Source: CAYVBE01 sp964572825 (lineage in GTDB: Bacteria; Planctomycetota; Brocadiia; SM23-32). Taken from it: a DNA stretch of 64,000 nucleotides. Shown here one piece after another: positions 33,412 through 41,849 of this stretch; the stretch's first letter is position 1, and each line of letters begins with the position of its first letter. Under the pieces are notes generated by a model. The model saw nothing but the letters and a program-made list of their open reading frames with translations, did no database searches and was not told the DNA's origin. The translations under genes were made by a program, and so were the position numbers. Location of the stretch: NCBI GenBank assembly GCA_964572825.1, contig CAZNGS010000006.1, positions 38,036 to 102,035 of the forward strand. Direction: 5' to 3'.

Positions 33412-33461
33412 GGGGATGTCTCCTCCCCTGGAGCATCGTCCCCGGGGTTCGAGTGCAGATG

Positions 33462-33489
33462 ATTGTATACGGACAGGCGCATTCTGCAA
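33462..33489 (-). promoter_or_regulatory. Predicted promoter of the SecD-like lipoprotein gene
   Basis: Minus strand TTGCAG (33484-33489), 16 bases, TACAAT (33462-33467), about 50 bases before the ATG. Confidence 0.6.
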
Positions 33490-33594
33490 CCGGCAAGGGA
33501 TTGCGCCCTGTTTTCGCACGGTGCCTGAGAATGGCGCGTAACCGCCCGACCAGTGGGGGCTGCACTGCAAGGGGTGATCCTGAAGCCCCGGTTG

Positions 33595-34650
33595 CTACCG
33601 GATGAGGGCCTCCGTGGCCTGGGGCTTCTCCAGTGGGACGATGCTTCCGCCCCCGCGCCGCAGGGCGGTGAAGCCGGCTTCGTAGAGCATCTCCCGGCAG
33701 GCCGCCATGTCTCGGCCCCGGTGGCCGGCGGTATCCGTCTCCGTGTCGCGGGGATTGGAGCCGCTCTCGGCGTAGACCACGTTGGCGCCGGACGTCAGGC
33801 CGATCAGGTTGGGCTCGTGTACGGCGATGTTCTTCGTCTGGGGGCACTCCAGCGTCGCCAGCGCGACCACCGCCACCACCTGCGCCAGCCGGAGCTCGGT
33901 GATCTGTCCGCGCGCCGCGAGCGGGCCGTCCGGCAGATAGACGCGGCGCATGGCGGCGTGCTGGAAGCATCCGTATTCGATACCCAGGAAGAGCTGTTCG
34001 ACGAGCTCCTGCGGACCGTGCTCCGGCCCGATCGGTTCGCAGCAGTAGTAGAAATCCAGGTCGGACTCGCGGATCACCCGGAAGGTCTCCCTCCGGCGGG
34101 CGGGGTCCAGGTCGGTGTCGGTGCCCTCCCGCAGGCGGCAGACGTGGTAGGCGCCGTTCACGCCGGCGGCGTGCAGCTCTTGGGCCTGGGAGCGGTCGAA
34201 ATCGCCGATGTTGACCACCACCTGCGTGTGGGGCGGCATCTCGGCGCGGGCGGCCTCAACCAGGGCCAGCAGTTCCTCGAAATCGAAGTCGTGCATGGTC
34301 ATCAGGAAGAGGGCGAACAGGTCGCCGTCGGCCGCAAATTCCCGGGCGCGGCGCAGGACTTCCTCCCGCGGAAGCCGGCCGCTCTCGACCATGGTGTGCC
34401 CCTCCCCGAAGACGCAGAAGCGGCAGTTGCCGGGGCAGGGTCCTGTCTCCACGCCTATCTGCCCCAGCAGCAGCGCCTCGTTGCCGAACCGCCCGCGCGA
34501 GACGTGGTCCGCGACCGCCCGCAGGAGGGACGTCTCCAGAGCGTCGGCGGGGAAGCCGAGCAGATAGGCACATTCCTCATGCCTGGGCGCCTGGCCGGCC
34601 AGCGCGCGATCGAGGATGCTTTCCAGCCGTGCTGGGAGCCGGACATTCAT
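33595..34650 (-). CDS. Radical SAM protein of the biotin synthase-like group
   Basis: The ATG at 34650 overlaps the PadR stop (ATGA) and has GGAGGAAA upstream. Residues 65-80 carry the cluster motif Cys72-Cys76-Cys79 in PCPGNCRFC, followed by BioB-like blocks (REEVLRRAREF, VNIGDFDRSQAQELHAAGVNGAYH with the GV-AY pattern). The C-terminal part has a late LTSGANVVYAESGSNPRD segment like the BATS domain end. True BioB carries other conserved residues and sits with bio genes, absent here, so another radical reaction (for example methylornithine- or HydE-like) is as likely. Co-translated with the PadR regulator. Confidence 0.82.
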   Translation of the reverse strand: MNVRLPARLESILDRALAGQAPRHEECAYLLGFPADALETSLLRAVADHVSRGRFGNEALLLGQIGVETGPCPGNCRFCVFGEGHTMVESGRLPREEVLRRAREFAADGDLFALFLMTMHDFDFEELLALVEAARAEMPPHTQVVVNIGDFDRSQAQELHAAGVNGAYHVCRLREGTDTDLDPARRRETFRVIRESDLDFYYCCEPIGPEHGPQELVEQLFLGIEYGCFQHAAMRRVYLPDGPLAARGQITELRLAQVVAVVALATLECPQTKNIAVHEPNLIGLTSGANVVYAESGSNPRDTETDTAGHRGRDMAACREMLYEAGFTALRRGGGSIVPLEKPQATEALIR

Positions 34651-35024
34651 GCATTTTCCTCCTCGTGAACGATTTGGAGCAGGGAATCCAGCAGGTCGGA
34701 GACGCCTTTCCGGTATTCCCGAAGCGTTTGCACCCAGTGTTCCATGCACGCCGTTCCCGCCTCGGTGAGATGGAAGGAGCGACGCGCCGGACCGGTGTCG
34801 GTCAGCTCCCAGTCCGACTCAACCAGCCCGCGTTCCTCCATGTCGTGGAGGGCGCGGTAGACGCCGGCGCGGTCCGGCGGCAGCTCGGCGAATAGTTTCA
34901 GCCCGCCCAGCTTCTCCGCCACCAGGTAGCCGTGGGCGGGCTCTCCGGCCAGCACGCTCATTATGGCCGGCCGAAGCAGGCGCGCCAGCGTGCCGCCCGT
35001 GCAGGGGCATTTGTGGAAGTCCAT
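34647..35024 (-). CDS. PadR-family regulator with N-terminal CxC motif
   Basis: 125 residues with GGAGAT before the ATG. The winged-helix pattern of PadR is clear: LLRPAIMSVLAGEPAHGYLVAEKL, GVYRALHDMEERGLVES and a basic RRSFHLTEAG wing, then a dimerisation helix. Unlike ordinary PadR proteins it begins with HKCPC (Cys6, Cys8), which could bind a metal or cluster. It is the first gene of an operon with the radical SAM gene, under a near-consensus promoter, so autoregulation and control of that enzyme are likely. Confidence 0.82.
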   Translation of the reverse strand: MDFHKCPCTGGTLARLLRPAIMSVLAGEPAHGYLVAEKLGGLKLFAELPPDRAGVYRALHDMEERGLVESDWELTDTGPARRSFHLTEAGTACMEHWVQTLREYRKGVSDLLDSLLQIVHEEENA

Positions 35025-35057
35025 TAGTTGATCTCCTCACATAGCGGGGCAGCACAA

Positions 35058-35086
35058 ATCATAGCCGCACATATCCCGCCAGTCAA
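35058..35086 (-). promoter_or_regulatory. Predicted promoter of the PadR-radical SAM operon
   Basis: Minus strand TTGACT (35081-35086), 17 bases, TATGAT (35058-35063), about 33 bases before the ATG. One of the best promoters in the window. Confidence 0.68.
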
Positions 35087-35136
35087 GTAGAACTCTGTGC
35101 AGTGGTGCGGCGCCCCGGCCGATACCCGACAGGTTG

Positions 35137-36270
35137 TCAGGGGCTGCGGCTGAGCGAGAGGAGCGTCAGGTCGTCCGGCAGGGAGACGGCGGCGCAACGG
35201 GCTTCGATGCGCTCGTAGAGGCGTTCGAGCAGGTCCTCCCGGGGCAGCTCCCGTGCGTCCAGCTCTTCCACCACCAGTTCGGCCAGCCCGTCTGTGCCCA
35301 GCATCTGGCCGCTGCGGTCCGGGACCTCCACGGCCCCGTCCGTGTAGAGCAATACCAGGTCTCCGGGCGCCAGTGCCGCCGTGTGGCGCTGGTAATCCTG
35401 TCCGGAAAGGATTCCCAGGGGCACGCCCTCGCCCGTGAGCTCTGCGGCGCTGCCCTCCGCCCAGCGGTAGTGCAGCGGGTGCGGATGGCCGGCGTTGGCG
35501 AAAGTCAGCTCCCCCTTCGCCACGTCCAGAACCGCGTAGAAGGCCGTCGCGAAGGCTTCGGCCACCACGAACTCGGCCAGGTCGGCGTTCAGCGCGGCCA
35601 TGAATTCCCCGGGCGAGCCGGCAATCGAGCCCCACCCCCGCGCCATGCTCTTGAGCTGCATCGTGTAAAGCGCCGCCGAGACGCCGTGACCGCTGACGTC
35701 CGCCAGCAGCAGGCCATAGTTGCTCCCTTCGATGGGGAAGATGTCGTAGAAATCGCCGCCGATCAGGTCATGCGGGTAGTATCGCCGGTCGAAGACATAT
35801 CCGCGGAGTTCGGGTACGGTATCAGGCAGCAGGTTTCTCTGTATCTTCTGTGCGAACTCCAAATCGCGCAGGTTGCGTGTCTCGTCTCGGAAGGTCTCGA
35901 TGCCGCCGATGACCTTGCCGTCGGAGGTCCGGAGCGGCGCGACGCTCGTAGTGACGGCCACCCGCCCGCCGGAGGCCGTCCTCGCGTAGACCAGCACCGG
36001 TTCGGCGCTCTCGCGGTCCAGTTCCATCGACCGGTAGAGGGGGCAGTGGTCCGAGTGGCACAGGTTGTGCCCGTCCTTGTCCGTGTGCACCAGCACGTTC
36101 TCGTGGCAGGCCCGGCCGACGACGTCCGCGGCCTGGTAACCGGTGATCTCCTCCGCCTTGCGGTTCCACAGGACGATGCGGCGGTTTACGTCCGTGATGT
36201 ATACGCCCAGATTGAGGTGGTCCAGCACCGACTGCAGCGTGTCGAGCTCCAGCGGGAAGTCTTTCTCCAT
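35137..36270 (-). CDS. PAS domain - SpoIIE/PP2C-type serine phosphatase (RsbU-like)
   Basis: ATG 36270 with GGGAGAT upstream; 377 residues. Residues 8-120 are a PAS domain (GVYITDVNRRIVLWNRKAEEITGY) with a Cys/His insertion NLCHSDHCPLY that may bind metal or haem. Residues 145-375 are a SpoIIE phosphatase with metal-binding IGGDFYDIF, LLADVSGHGVSAAL, FANAGHPHPLHY and the late PDDLTLL. It probably dephosphorylates an anti-sigma antagonist (STAS protein) in response to a small signal; no partner kinase or STAS gene lies nearby. It has its own strong promoter and is divergent from the lipoprotein gene. Confidence 0.88.
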   Translation of the reverse strand: MEKDFPLELDTLQSVLDHLNLGVYITDVNRRIVLWNRKAEEITGYQAADVVGRACHENVLVHTDKDGHNLCHSDHCPLYRSMELDRESAEPVLVYARTASGGRVAVTTSVAPLRTSDGKVIGGIETFRDETRNLRDLEFAQKIQRNLLPDTVPELRGYVFDRRYYPHDLIGGDFYDIFPIEGSNYGLLLADVSGHGVSAALYTMQLKSMARGWGSIAGSPGEFMAALNADLAEFVVAEAFATAFYAVLDVAKGELTFANAGHPHPLHYRWAEGSAAELTGEGVPLGILSGQDYQRHTAALAPGDLVLLYTDGAVEVPDRSGQMLGTDGLAELVVEELDARELPREDLLERLYERIEARCAAVSLPDDLTLLSLSRSP

Positions 36271-36325
36271 GATATCTCCCCCCTTCGAAGGTGGCGCCCT
36301 GTTCCGCGGCCCCCGGCGCGTCACG

Positions 36326-36354
36326 ATTCTACGCGCGCGGGTTCCCGATGCCAA
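36326..36354 (-). promoter_or_regulatory. Predicted promoter of the SpoIIE-type phosphatase gene
   Basis: Minus strand TTGGCA (36349-36354), 17 bases, TAGAAT (36326-36331), about 56 bases before the ATG. Confidence 0.62.
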
Positions 36355-36521
36355 ATGCGGGAGGTCGGACTTTCGTCGCGGCCGTGAGACACGCGTAAGC
36401 GGCCTTTGATTTGCGCGTGCCGCAGGGGCTACGCTGGTATCTTCATTCGAGGTGTGCGCCGTGCCGACCCCCGCCGGGGCGCGGCGGGGTCTTTCTGCTC
36501 TCAAGATCGAGGGGAAGGCGC

Positions 36522-37085
36522 GTGAAGGCCCCACTGCGAATCTCCGCGGTCCTGCTGCCGATGCTGGGGTGTATTCTCGCCGGTTCCGCGGGCTGCACCT
36601 ACCTGACCCATCGCGGCCAGGATGCGCTGGACATGGTGGACCTGGGAGTGACGATCACCGAGAAGCCGTGCGTCGGGCTGTACGCGAACTGCCTGGACAT
36701 ATTCCCGCTGGGCTACAGCAACGTGGATGGACGGTTTGTGGGCTGGGGTGGGGGACAGATGGGCGCCACGCGGCACCGCAACCGATGCTGGGGTTTCGCC
36801 TACGGTTACCAGGAGGTGGGATGGGGGGAGTTCGACCCGGAGGACCCGAGCACGATTCACCGGCACTACGCGGGGCTGCTGGGCATGGTTTTCGGGCCGC
36901 CGCAGCACGACCCCGGCTACGCGCCCGCGTGCGTGCACTTCCTCCCGCACCTGGGTTACGTAGGGTTGGTCTGGAACCTGCGCTACCAGGAGGTGCTGGA
37001 TTTCCTGCTGGGTTGGACGACCTTCGACCTGGCCGGCGACGACGGCGTGTCGGTGGGGCACTGGTTCTGGAACGCGCCGGAATGA
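36522..37085 (+). CDS. Lipoprotein of unknown function (187 residues)
   Basis: A GTG at 36522 after AGGGGAAGG gives a signal peptide with lipobox LAGSAGC (Cys25). The mature protein is rich in Gly, Tyr and Trp with several GY and WG pairs (YSNVDGRFVGWGGGQMG), suggesting beta structure at an outer surface. The alternative upstream ATG at 36411 would bury the lipobox. I do not recognise a named family. It stands alone between the divergent phosphatase gene and the convergent DUF1854 gene. Confidence 0.62.
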   Translation: MKAPLRISAVLLPMLGCILAGSAGCTYLTHRGQDALDMVDLGVTITEKPCVGLYANCLDIFPLGYSNVDGRFVGWGGGQMGATRHRNRCWGFAYGYQEVGWGEFDPEDPSTIHRHYAGLLGMVFGPPQHDPGYAPACVHFLPHLGYVGLVWNLRYQEVLDFLLGWTTFDLAGDDGVSVGHWFWNAPE

Positions 37086-37111
37086 CCGCCCGGGCAGGCG
37101 GACGGGCCGAC

Positions 37112-37657
37112 TCAGGTGTTGGTTTCCACCAGGCTGCGGCTGACGGGGTCCAGTTTGCTCAGGTCGGGGATCAGATACCCGCCGCCGCCGGCGTCCCGGA
37201 TGTAGATGCGCCCGCCGCGGAGTCGGTGGACGTCACCGCGGCGCTTCAGCTCCAGCCGCCGGGGTCCCCGATCGGTCTCGACCTCCCATACGGGCAGGTG
37301 GAACTCCCGTGATATGCTGTAGACCTTCGTGATGATGGGCACGAAGTGCTGCTGCTTCAGCTCGGTCTCGACGGCCTGCATGGAGTCGTCGTCCAGGTCG
37401 CGCATATCCTCCAGCATGCCCATCTCCGCCCCGTCCGCGTGGCGGAGCAGCAGGTATTTGCCAAACTCCGTGATGGGGAAGCAGGGCTCGATGGTGACCC
37501 CCTGGACCTCGCCGTGCTCGGGCGAGCGGAGCGTCAGCCCCTCGCCCTCGGTTCGCTCAATGTGCATTTCGCGCGGGTCCAGCAGGGACAGGGTATCGCG
37601 CAGGTCGAACGTCCCGGCGTCCGGTTCCGGGTCCCTTCTGTTGTCTTCTTCGGGCAT
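37112..37657 (-). CDS. DUF1854 family protein
   Basis: 181 residues. The DUF1854 pattern is visible: EPCFPITEFGKYLLLRHADGAEMGML, then DSMQAVETELKQQHFVPIIT, and VETDRGPRRLELKRRGDV. No signal peptide or membrane helix. In other bacteria DUF1854 genes accompany a particular ABC exporter (some are annotated as linked to cyanophycin metabolism), and the same pairing is seen here with a gap of 14 bases, so the two proteins probably work together. The biochemical role is unknown. Confidence 0.8.
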   Translation of the reverse strand: MPEEDNRRDPEPDAGTFDLRDTLSLLDPREMHIERTEGEGLTLRSPEHGEVQGVTIEPCFPITEFGKYLLLRHADGAEMGMLEDMRDLDDDSMQAVETELKQQHFVPIITKVYSISREFHLPVWEVETDRGPRRLELKRRGDVHRLRGGRIYIRDAGGGGYLIPDLSKLDPVSRSLVETNT

Positions 37658-37671
37658 CGAGGCTTGCCCCG

Positions 37672-40047
37672 CTATTCGTTCCAGGCGGTGAGTTTGGAGA
37701 GTTCGGACTGCTTCTCACAGAGCCGGGCGTAGACGCCGCCCAGCTCGGTCAGTTCCTCGTGTGTGCCGCTTTCAACCAGCCGTCCCTCCTCCAGGACGAA
37801 CAGGCGGTTGGCGTACTTCAGCGTGGAGAGCCGGTGGGCGATGGCGAAGGTGGTGCGCCCCGCGATCAGCCGGTGCAGAGCCTGCTGGATCTTCTCCTCC
37901 GTCTCGGTGTCCACGCTCGCAGTGGCTTCGTCCAGGATGAGGATGCGGGGGTTCTTGAGGATGGCGCGGGCGATGGCGATCCTCTGACGCTCGCCGCCGC
38001 TGACGCGCATTCCGCGCTCGCCCACAAGGGTGTCGTAACCTTCCGGGAAGTTCACGATGAATTCGTGCGCGTTGGCCGCCTTGGCCGCCGCCACCACGTC
38101 CAGGGGCGAGGCGTCCGGCTTGCCGTACGCGATGTTCTCCCCGATAGATCCGCTGAAAAGGAACGGTTCCTGGCTGACAATGCCGATCTGATTTCGCAGG
38201 CTCTCGACCTTCACTTCGGTCAGGTCCTGGCCGTCGATCAGTATGTGGCCCTCGTCCACTTTGTAGAAATGGCACACCAGGTTGATCACGGTGGTCTTAC
38301 CGGCGCCGGAGTGGCCGACCAGCCCGATCATCTCCCCCGGCTCCACCGAGAAACTCATGTCCTTCAGCACCAGTTCGTCGGGCTCGTAGCCGAAGGAGAC
38401 GTTCCGGAACTCCACCCGTCCCCGGATGGGCGGCATCTCCACGACACGGTCCTCGGTTTCCAGCTCCGGTTCGCTGTCCAGCACGTCGAACACGCGGTCG
38501 GCGCTGGTGGCGGCGCGCTCGAACTCCGGCAGTGCCCGCGCCATGTCCATGACCGGCTGGTAAAAACGCCACATAAGTTGCGTGAAGGCCTGAAGGTCGC
38601 CGATGCTGATGCCCCGCTTGAATATGAGCATCAGTCCGCCAGCAACATATACCAGGACATGGCCCACACCTGTGGCCAGGCGGAAGACGGGTCGGACAAA
38701 AACCTGAACCCTGGTAGCCTGCATTTCGCGGGCAAATACGCGGTCCATGATGCCTTCGAAGCGATGCGTCTCGTCGTGGCCCCGAGCGAAGGCCTTGACG
38801 ACCCGAATTCCGGGGATGACATCAGCCAGGAAACGGTTGATGGCCGCATATCGCCGCCACAGCATGTGGTAGATGCGGTGGACCTTCCGGCGCGCTACCT
38901 CGCTGGTAATGGCCAGCACCGGAATCGGCGTCAGCACGATCAGAGCCAGTTTCCAGTGCAGGGCTATCATGAAGCCCACGACCGCGGAAATAGTGAGTAC
39001 GTCCCGGACCAGAGCGAATAGACGGGTGCTGAGGAAGCGATGGATGCGCGAAACGTCACGCGTGATCCGTGACATAACGCGCCCCGTTTCTTCGTGATGG
39101 TAGAAGGAGAGGCTCAGACGCATCATGTGAGAGAAAGTCCGGTTGCTCAAATCCACCACGATACGATTGCCCATCCAGGCGCTGATATAGCTATGCAGTC
39201 CCTCGACAATTGAGGGAATGATCAGCATCAGCAGCATGATACCGCCCAGCGCCAGGAGCAATTGCACAGAGCCCGCCTCACCGAAGATGTACCCCATGCT
39301 CTGTTCGGGCGCGGGACCTCCCGCCGCGGGCACAAAAACCAGGTCCATGACCCACTTGGTTATCAGCGGTGGGACCAGGCCCAGCCCTGCCCCCGCGGCC
39401 ATTAGCACCAGGCAAACTGCTACGAGCGGTTTATAGGGCAGCAGCAGCCGCAACATGCGGCCCAGAAGCTGCCGTTTGTTCATGCAGGCCACGCAGACGC
39501 CCAGCCGGGGGTGGATGGCGCGGCCGCACTTCTCGCACACCTGGCGCTCGGGCAGCTTCAGCTCCATCCGCTCGATGTCATCGAGCGCATGTTCGCCGTC
39601 CTCGGAAACCTTCTCCAGAACCTGGCGCGTGGGCTTGAGCTTCCAGGCCGTCATGTTGCTGGAGCGAATCAGCCGCTCCCACCCCTCGCCCCGGTCCACG
39701 AACAGCAGGTGGTTGCCGGTCATCTCCCGCAGTCGAACGTCCCGAAGGTCCTCGAGGTGGAATTCGCGGGCCTCCTCGTATCCGTCCTCCGATTCCTCCC
39801 AGGTGAGGGCCCGGCGGCTGGTCAGCACGAGCCACTGCTGCCCGTAGAGTCCGGCGATGTTCATGTCCACCGGGAAGGAGAAGACGACGTGTTCGCCCGG
39901 CTCCAGCGTCTCCTGGACGGTCCCGGCCAGCTCGTCGGGCAGCTCGTGCTGGAGCTCGGCCAGGGCGGCTCCGTCCCCGATCGCCGCGAAGGAGACGTAC
40001 CGTTCGCGCAGCGGCGGATGATCGGGCTTTGTCTCGAAGATGCTCAT
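37672..40047 (-). CDS. ABC exporter with N-terminal extra domain and zinc ribbon (791 residues)
   Basis: Residues 1-165 form a mixed alpha/beta domain not found in ordinary exporters. A CxxC-CxxC zinc ribbon (Cys171, 174, 185, 188) precedes six membrane helices and a C-terminal ATPase with GHSGAGKTT, the signature VSGGERQRIAIARAI and ILILDEATASVD. Half-transporters of this type work as homodimers exporting lipids, peptides or drugs. The start at 40047 is chosen over 40098 because the latter lies only some 14 bases from the predicted transcription start. Paired with DUF1854 downstream; controlled by a TetR-type operator upstream. Confidence 0.87.
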   Translation of the reverse strand: MSIFETKPDHPPLRERYVSFAAIGDGAALAELQHELPDELAGTVQETLEPGEHVVFSFPVDMNIAGLYGQQWLVLTSRRALTWEESEDGYEEAREFHLEDLRDVRLREMTGNHLLFVDRGEGWERLIRSSNMTAWKLKPTRQVLEKVSEDGEHALDDIERMELKLPERQVCEKCGRAIHPRLGVCVACMNKRQLLGRMLRLLLPYKPLVAVCLVLMAAGAGLGLVPPLITKWVMDLVFVPAAGGPAPEQSMGYIFGEAGSVQLLLALGGIMLLMLIIPSIVEGLHSYISAWMGNRIVVDLSNRTFSHMMRLSLSFYHHEETGRVMSRITRDVSRIHRFLSTRLFALVRDVLTISAVVGFMIALHWKLALIVLTPIPVLAITSEVARRKVHRIYHMLWRRYAAINRFLADVIPGIRVVKAFARGHDETHRFEGIMDRVFAREMQATRVQVFVRPVFRLATGVGHVLVYVAGGLMLIFKRGISIGDLQAFTQLMWRFYQPVMDMARALPEFERAATSADRVFDVLDSEPELETEDRVVEMPPIRGRVEFRNVSFGYEPDELVLKDMSFSVEPGEMIGLVGHSGAGKTTVINLVCHFYKVDEGHILIDGQDLTEVKVESLRNQIGIVSQEPFLFSGSIGENIAYGKPDASPLDVVAAAKAANAHEFIVNFPEGYDTLVGERGMRVSGGERQRIAIARAILKNPRILILDEATASVDTETEEKIQQALHRLIAGRTTFAIAHRLSTLKYANRLFVLEEGRLVESGTHEELTELGGVYARLCEKQSELSKLTAWNE

Positions 40048-40099
40048 GTGGACGATTCCGGCTCCCCCTCCGTCCTGGCCGGCAGGAAACCACGGCATA

Positions 40100-40147
40100 G
40101 AACTGACCAGTCAGTTCCATTCTACCCCCGCCGCCCACGCCGCGCAA
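40100..40147 (-). promoter_or_regulatory. Promoter with TetR-type operator for the ABC exporter operon
   Basis: Minus strand TTGCGC (40142-40147), 17 bases, TAGAAT (40119-40124). Immediately downstream, over the expected start point, lies GAACTGAC-CA-GTCAGTTC (40100-40117), an inverted repeat with perfect 8-base arms of the form common for TetR/AcrR repressors. No tetR gene is in the window. Confidence 0.6.
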
Positions 40148-40256
40148 AGCGCAGGGGGCGGTTCCGGGAAAAGACGCCGTTTCGGCGGCTGAACCGCCCG
40201 GCACGCTCGGTCAGCGTTGCAGCGCGTGAGCGCTATCAGCCTGTTGAAAAATGTAG

Positions 40257-40294
40257 CTCAGCCGCCCCCGGCTGAGAGTCCACTATGGTATACT
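40257..40294 (+). promoter_or_regulatory. Inverted repeat and TATACT box before wrbA
   Basis: CTCAGCCG (40257-40264) and CGGCTGAG (40269-40276) form a perfect 8-bp stem with a CCCC loop. TATACT (40289-40294) lies 12 bases further, with no good -35, so the repeat occupies that position. It could be an activator or repressor site, or a terminator-like hairpin without a T run. Confidence 0.4.
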
Positions 40295-40355
40295 CGAACC
40301 AGGATCGGGGGTATCCGATCGGGTTCCGCATTGAGTCCGGTGCAAGGGGGCAGAG

Positions 40356-40973
40356 ATGACCAGGGTGCTGATCGTATATTACTCGAAGTACGGGCACGTG
40401 CTGGAGATGGCACGGGCGGCGGAGCGAGGGGCGAACTCGGTGGACGGCACGGAGGTCCTTTTTCGCCGGGCGCCGGAGTTCCCGCAGGACCTGGAGGAAA
40501 TCCGCCGGAGCGAGCACGCCCGGCCCGTGTGGAAACGGCAGAAGGACGTGCCGGAATGCACCGCGGGCGACCTGCGGCAGGCCAACGCGGTGATCTGGGG
40601 CTCGCCCACGCGATTCGGCAACATGGCGGCGCAGATGAAGCGCGTGCTGGACGGCATGGCCGGGCTCTGGATGGAGGGGGCCATGGAGGGCAAACCGACC
40701 GGCGTGTTCACCTCAACGGCTACCACGCACGGCGGGCAGGAGACGACCTTGCTGACCATGATGGTGCCGCTGCTGCATCTGGGGATGATCGTGGTGGGGG
40801 TGCCGTATTCCACCGAGGGTATGCTGCACACCGAGGGGCGCGGCGGAACGCCTTACGGGCCGAGCACCGTGGCGGGTTCCGACAACTCCCTGGAGCCGAC
40901 CGAGGAAGACCTGTCGATCGCCGAGACCCTCGGCCGCCGCGTGGCGCAGACCGCCCGGGCGTTGCGGGGTTGA
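40356..40973 (+). CDS. wrbA: NAD(P)H:quinone oxidoreductase, WrbA family
   Basis: 205 residues, the usual WrbA length. The flavodoxin FMN loop is seen as IVYYSKYGHV (5-14), and the WrbA-specific SPTRFGNMAAQMKRVLD and STATTHGGQETTLLTMM blocks, then YGPSTVAG. These tetrameric FMN enzymes reduce quinones by two electrons and limit oxidative stress. A second flavodoxin-like gene follows 175 bases later with its own promoter. Confidence 0.92.
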   Translation: MTRVLIVYYSKYGHVLEMARAAERGANSVDGTEVLFRRAPEFPQDLEEIRRSEHARPVWKRQKDVPECTAGDLRQANAVIWGSPTRFGNMAAQMKRVLDGMAGLWMEGAMEGKPTGVFTSTATTHGGQETTLLTMMVPLLHLGMIVVGVPYSTEGMLHTEGRGGTPYGPSTVAGSDNSLEPTEEDLSIAETLGRRVAQTARALRG

Positions 40974-41077
40974 GGTGGGCCCGGAGATCACTCCGGCCGG
41001 CGAATCCCTCTCCGGCGTCGGCGCGCTCCCGCCGCCCGTGGCGTAAACCGGCCGGCGCTGGCCGTCGGCAGGCGATC

Positions 41078-41105
41078 TTGATGTTCGAGAAACAGGGGAT
41101 AGAAT
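41078..41105 (+). promoter_or_regulatory. Predicted promoter of the second flavodoxin gene
   Basis: TTGATG (41078-41083), 16 bases, TAGAAT (41100-41105), about 43 bases before ATG 41149. Confidence 0.58.
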
Positions 41106-41148
41106 CACCGGTGGCGTTCAGAGGGGCCCTGGCGAAAGGAGCGACGCT

Positions 41149-41817
41149 ATGAAACTGGTGGCGGTTTTGGGCAGTCCGCACGGAACGGAAGGGACCACGG
41201 GCCGGCTCCTGAGCGGCGTGCTCGATGGCGCCGAAAGCGCCGATGCCCGGGCGCAGACGTTCCTGCTGGGGGACATGGAGGTGCGCCCCTGCCGGGCCTG
41301 TGATGCCTGCCACAGGACGGGACAGTGCGCTATCGGCGACGATTTCGGGGCGATAAAGGACGCCATGCTGGAGGCCGATGCGGTCGTGGTGGCCAGCCCC
41401 AACTACATCCGCAGCGTCAGCGCCCAGACGAAGGCCATGATGGACCGCTGTTGCGGACTGCTCCATATGCAGGCGTTGAACGCCAAGTACGGCGCCGCCG
41501 TGGTGACCTCCGGGGGAGAGGAGAGCCAGGAGGTGGAAGATTACATACTCCACTTTTTGCGCACCACCGGGTGCTGGACCGTGGGGAGCGTGGGCGCGGC
41601 GGCCCGTCAGATCGAGCGGGAGAGCGCCCGAGCAGCGGCGCTCGATGAAGCGAAAGCGCTGGGCCGCAGGCTTGTAGAGTGCGCCGAGACGAACGAGACC
41701 TTCCCGGACCAGGTGCCGCTGAAGAATGCCTTCGCCCGGAGGATGAAGCAACTGGTCCTGATGCACGGCGAAGAGTGGGAATACGAGTACAGGCACTGGC
41801 AGGCGGCCGAAGAGTAA
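41149..41817 (+). CDS. Flavodoxin-family NAD(P)H-dependent reductase, iron-sulfur flavoprotein-like
   Basis: 222 residues with GAAAGGAG upstream. The FMN phosphate loop is VLGSPHGTEGTTGRLL. A compact CRACDACHRTGQC segment (about 48-60) gives the CxxCx-C spacing of iron-sulfur flavoproteins, then SPNYIRSVSAQTKAMMDR and the VVTSGG loop. It should carry FMN and possibly a [4Fe-4S] cluster and pass electrons to an unknown acceptor. Co-directional with wrbA but separately promoted. Confidence 0.82.
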   Translation: MKLVAVLGSPHGTEGTTGRLLSGVLDGAESADARAQTFLLGDMEVRPCRACDACHRTGQCAIGDDFGAIKDAMLEADAVVVASPNYIRSVSAQTKAMMDRCCGLLHMQALNAKYGAAVVTSGGEESQEVEDYILHFLRTTGCWTVGSVGAAARQIERESARAAALDEAKALGRRLVECAETNETFPDQVPLKNAFARRMKQLVLMHGEEWEYEYRHWQAAEE

Positions 41818-41849
41818 TCCGCCCCCGGTCGGTGTAACGGGCCGGAGGC

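Noticed and set aside
33595..34650. Calling the radical SAM gene bioB
   Set aside because: The cluster motif and general blocks fit, but no bio genes are near and the PadR-coupled context differs.
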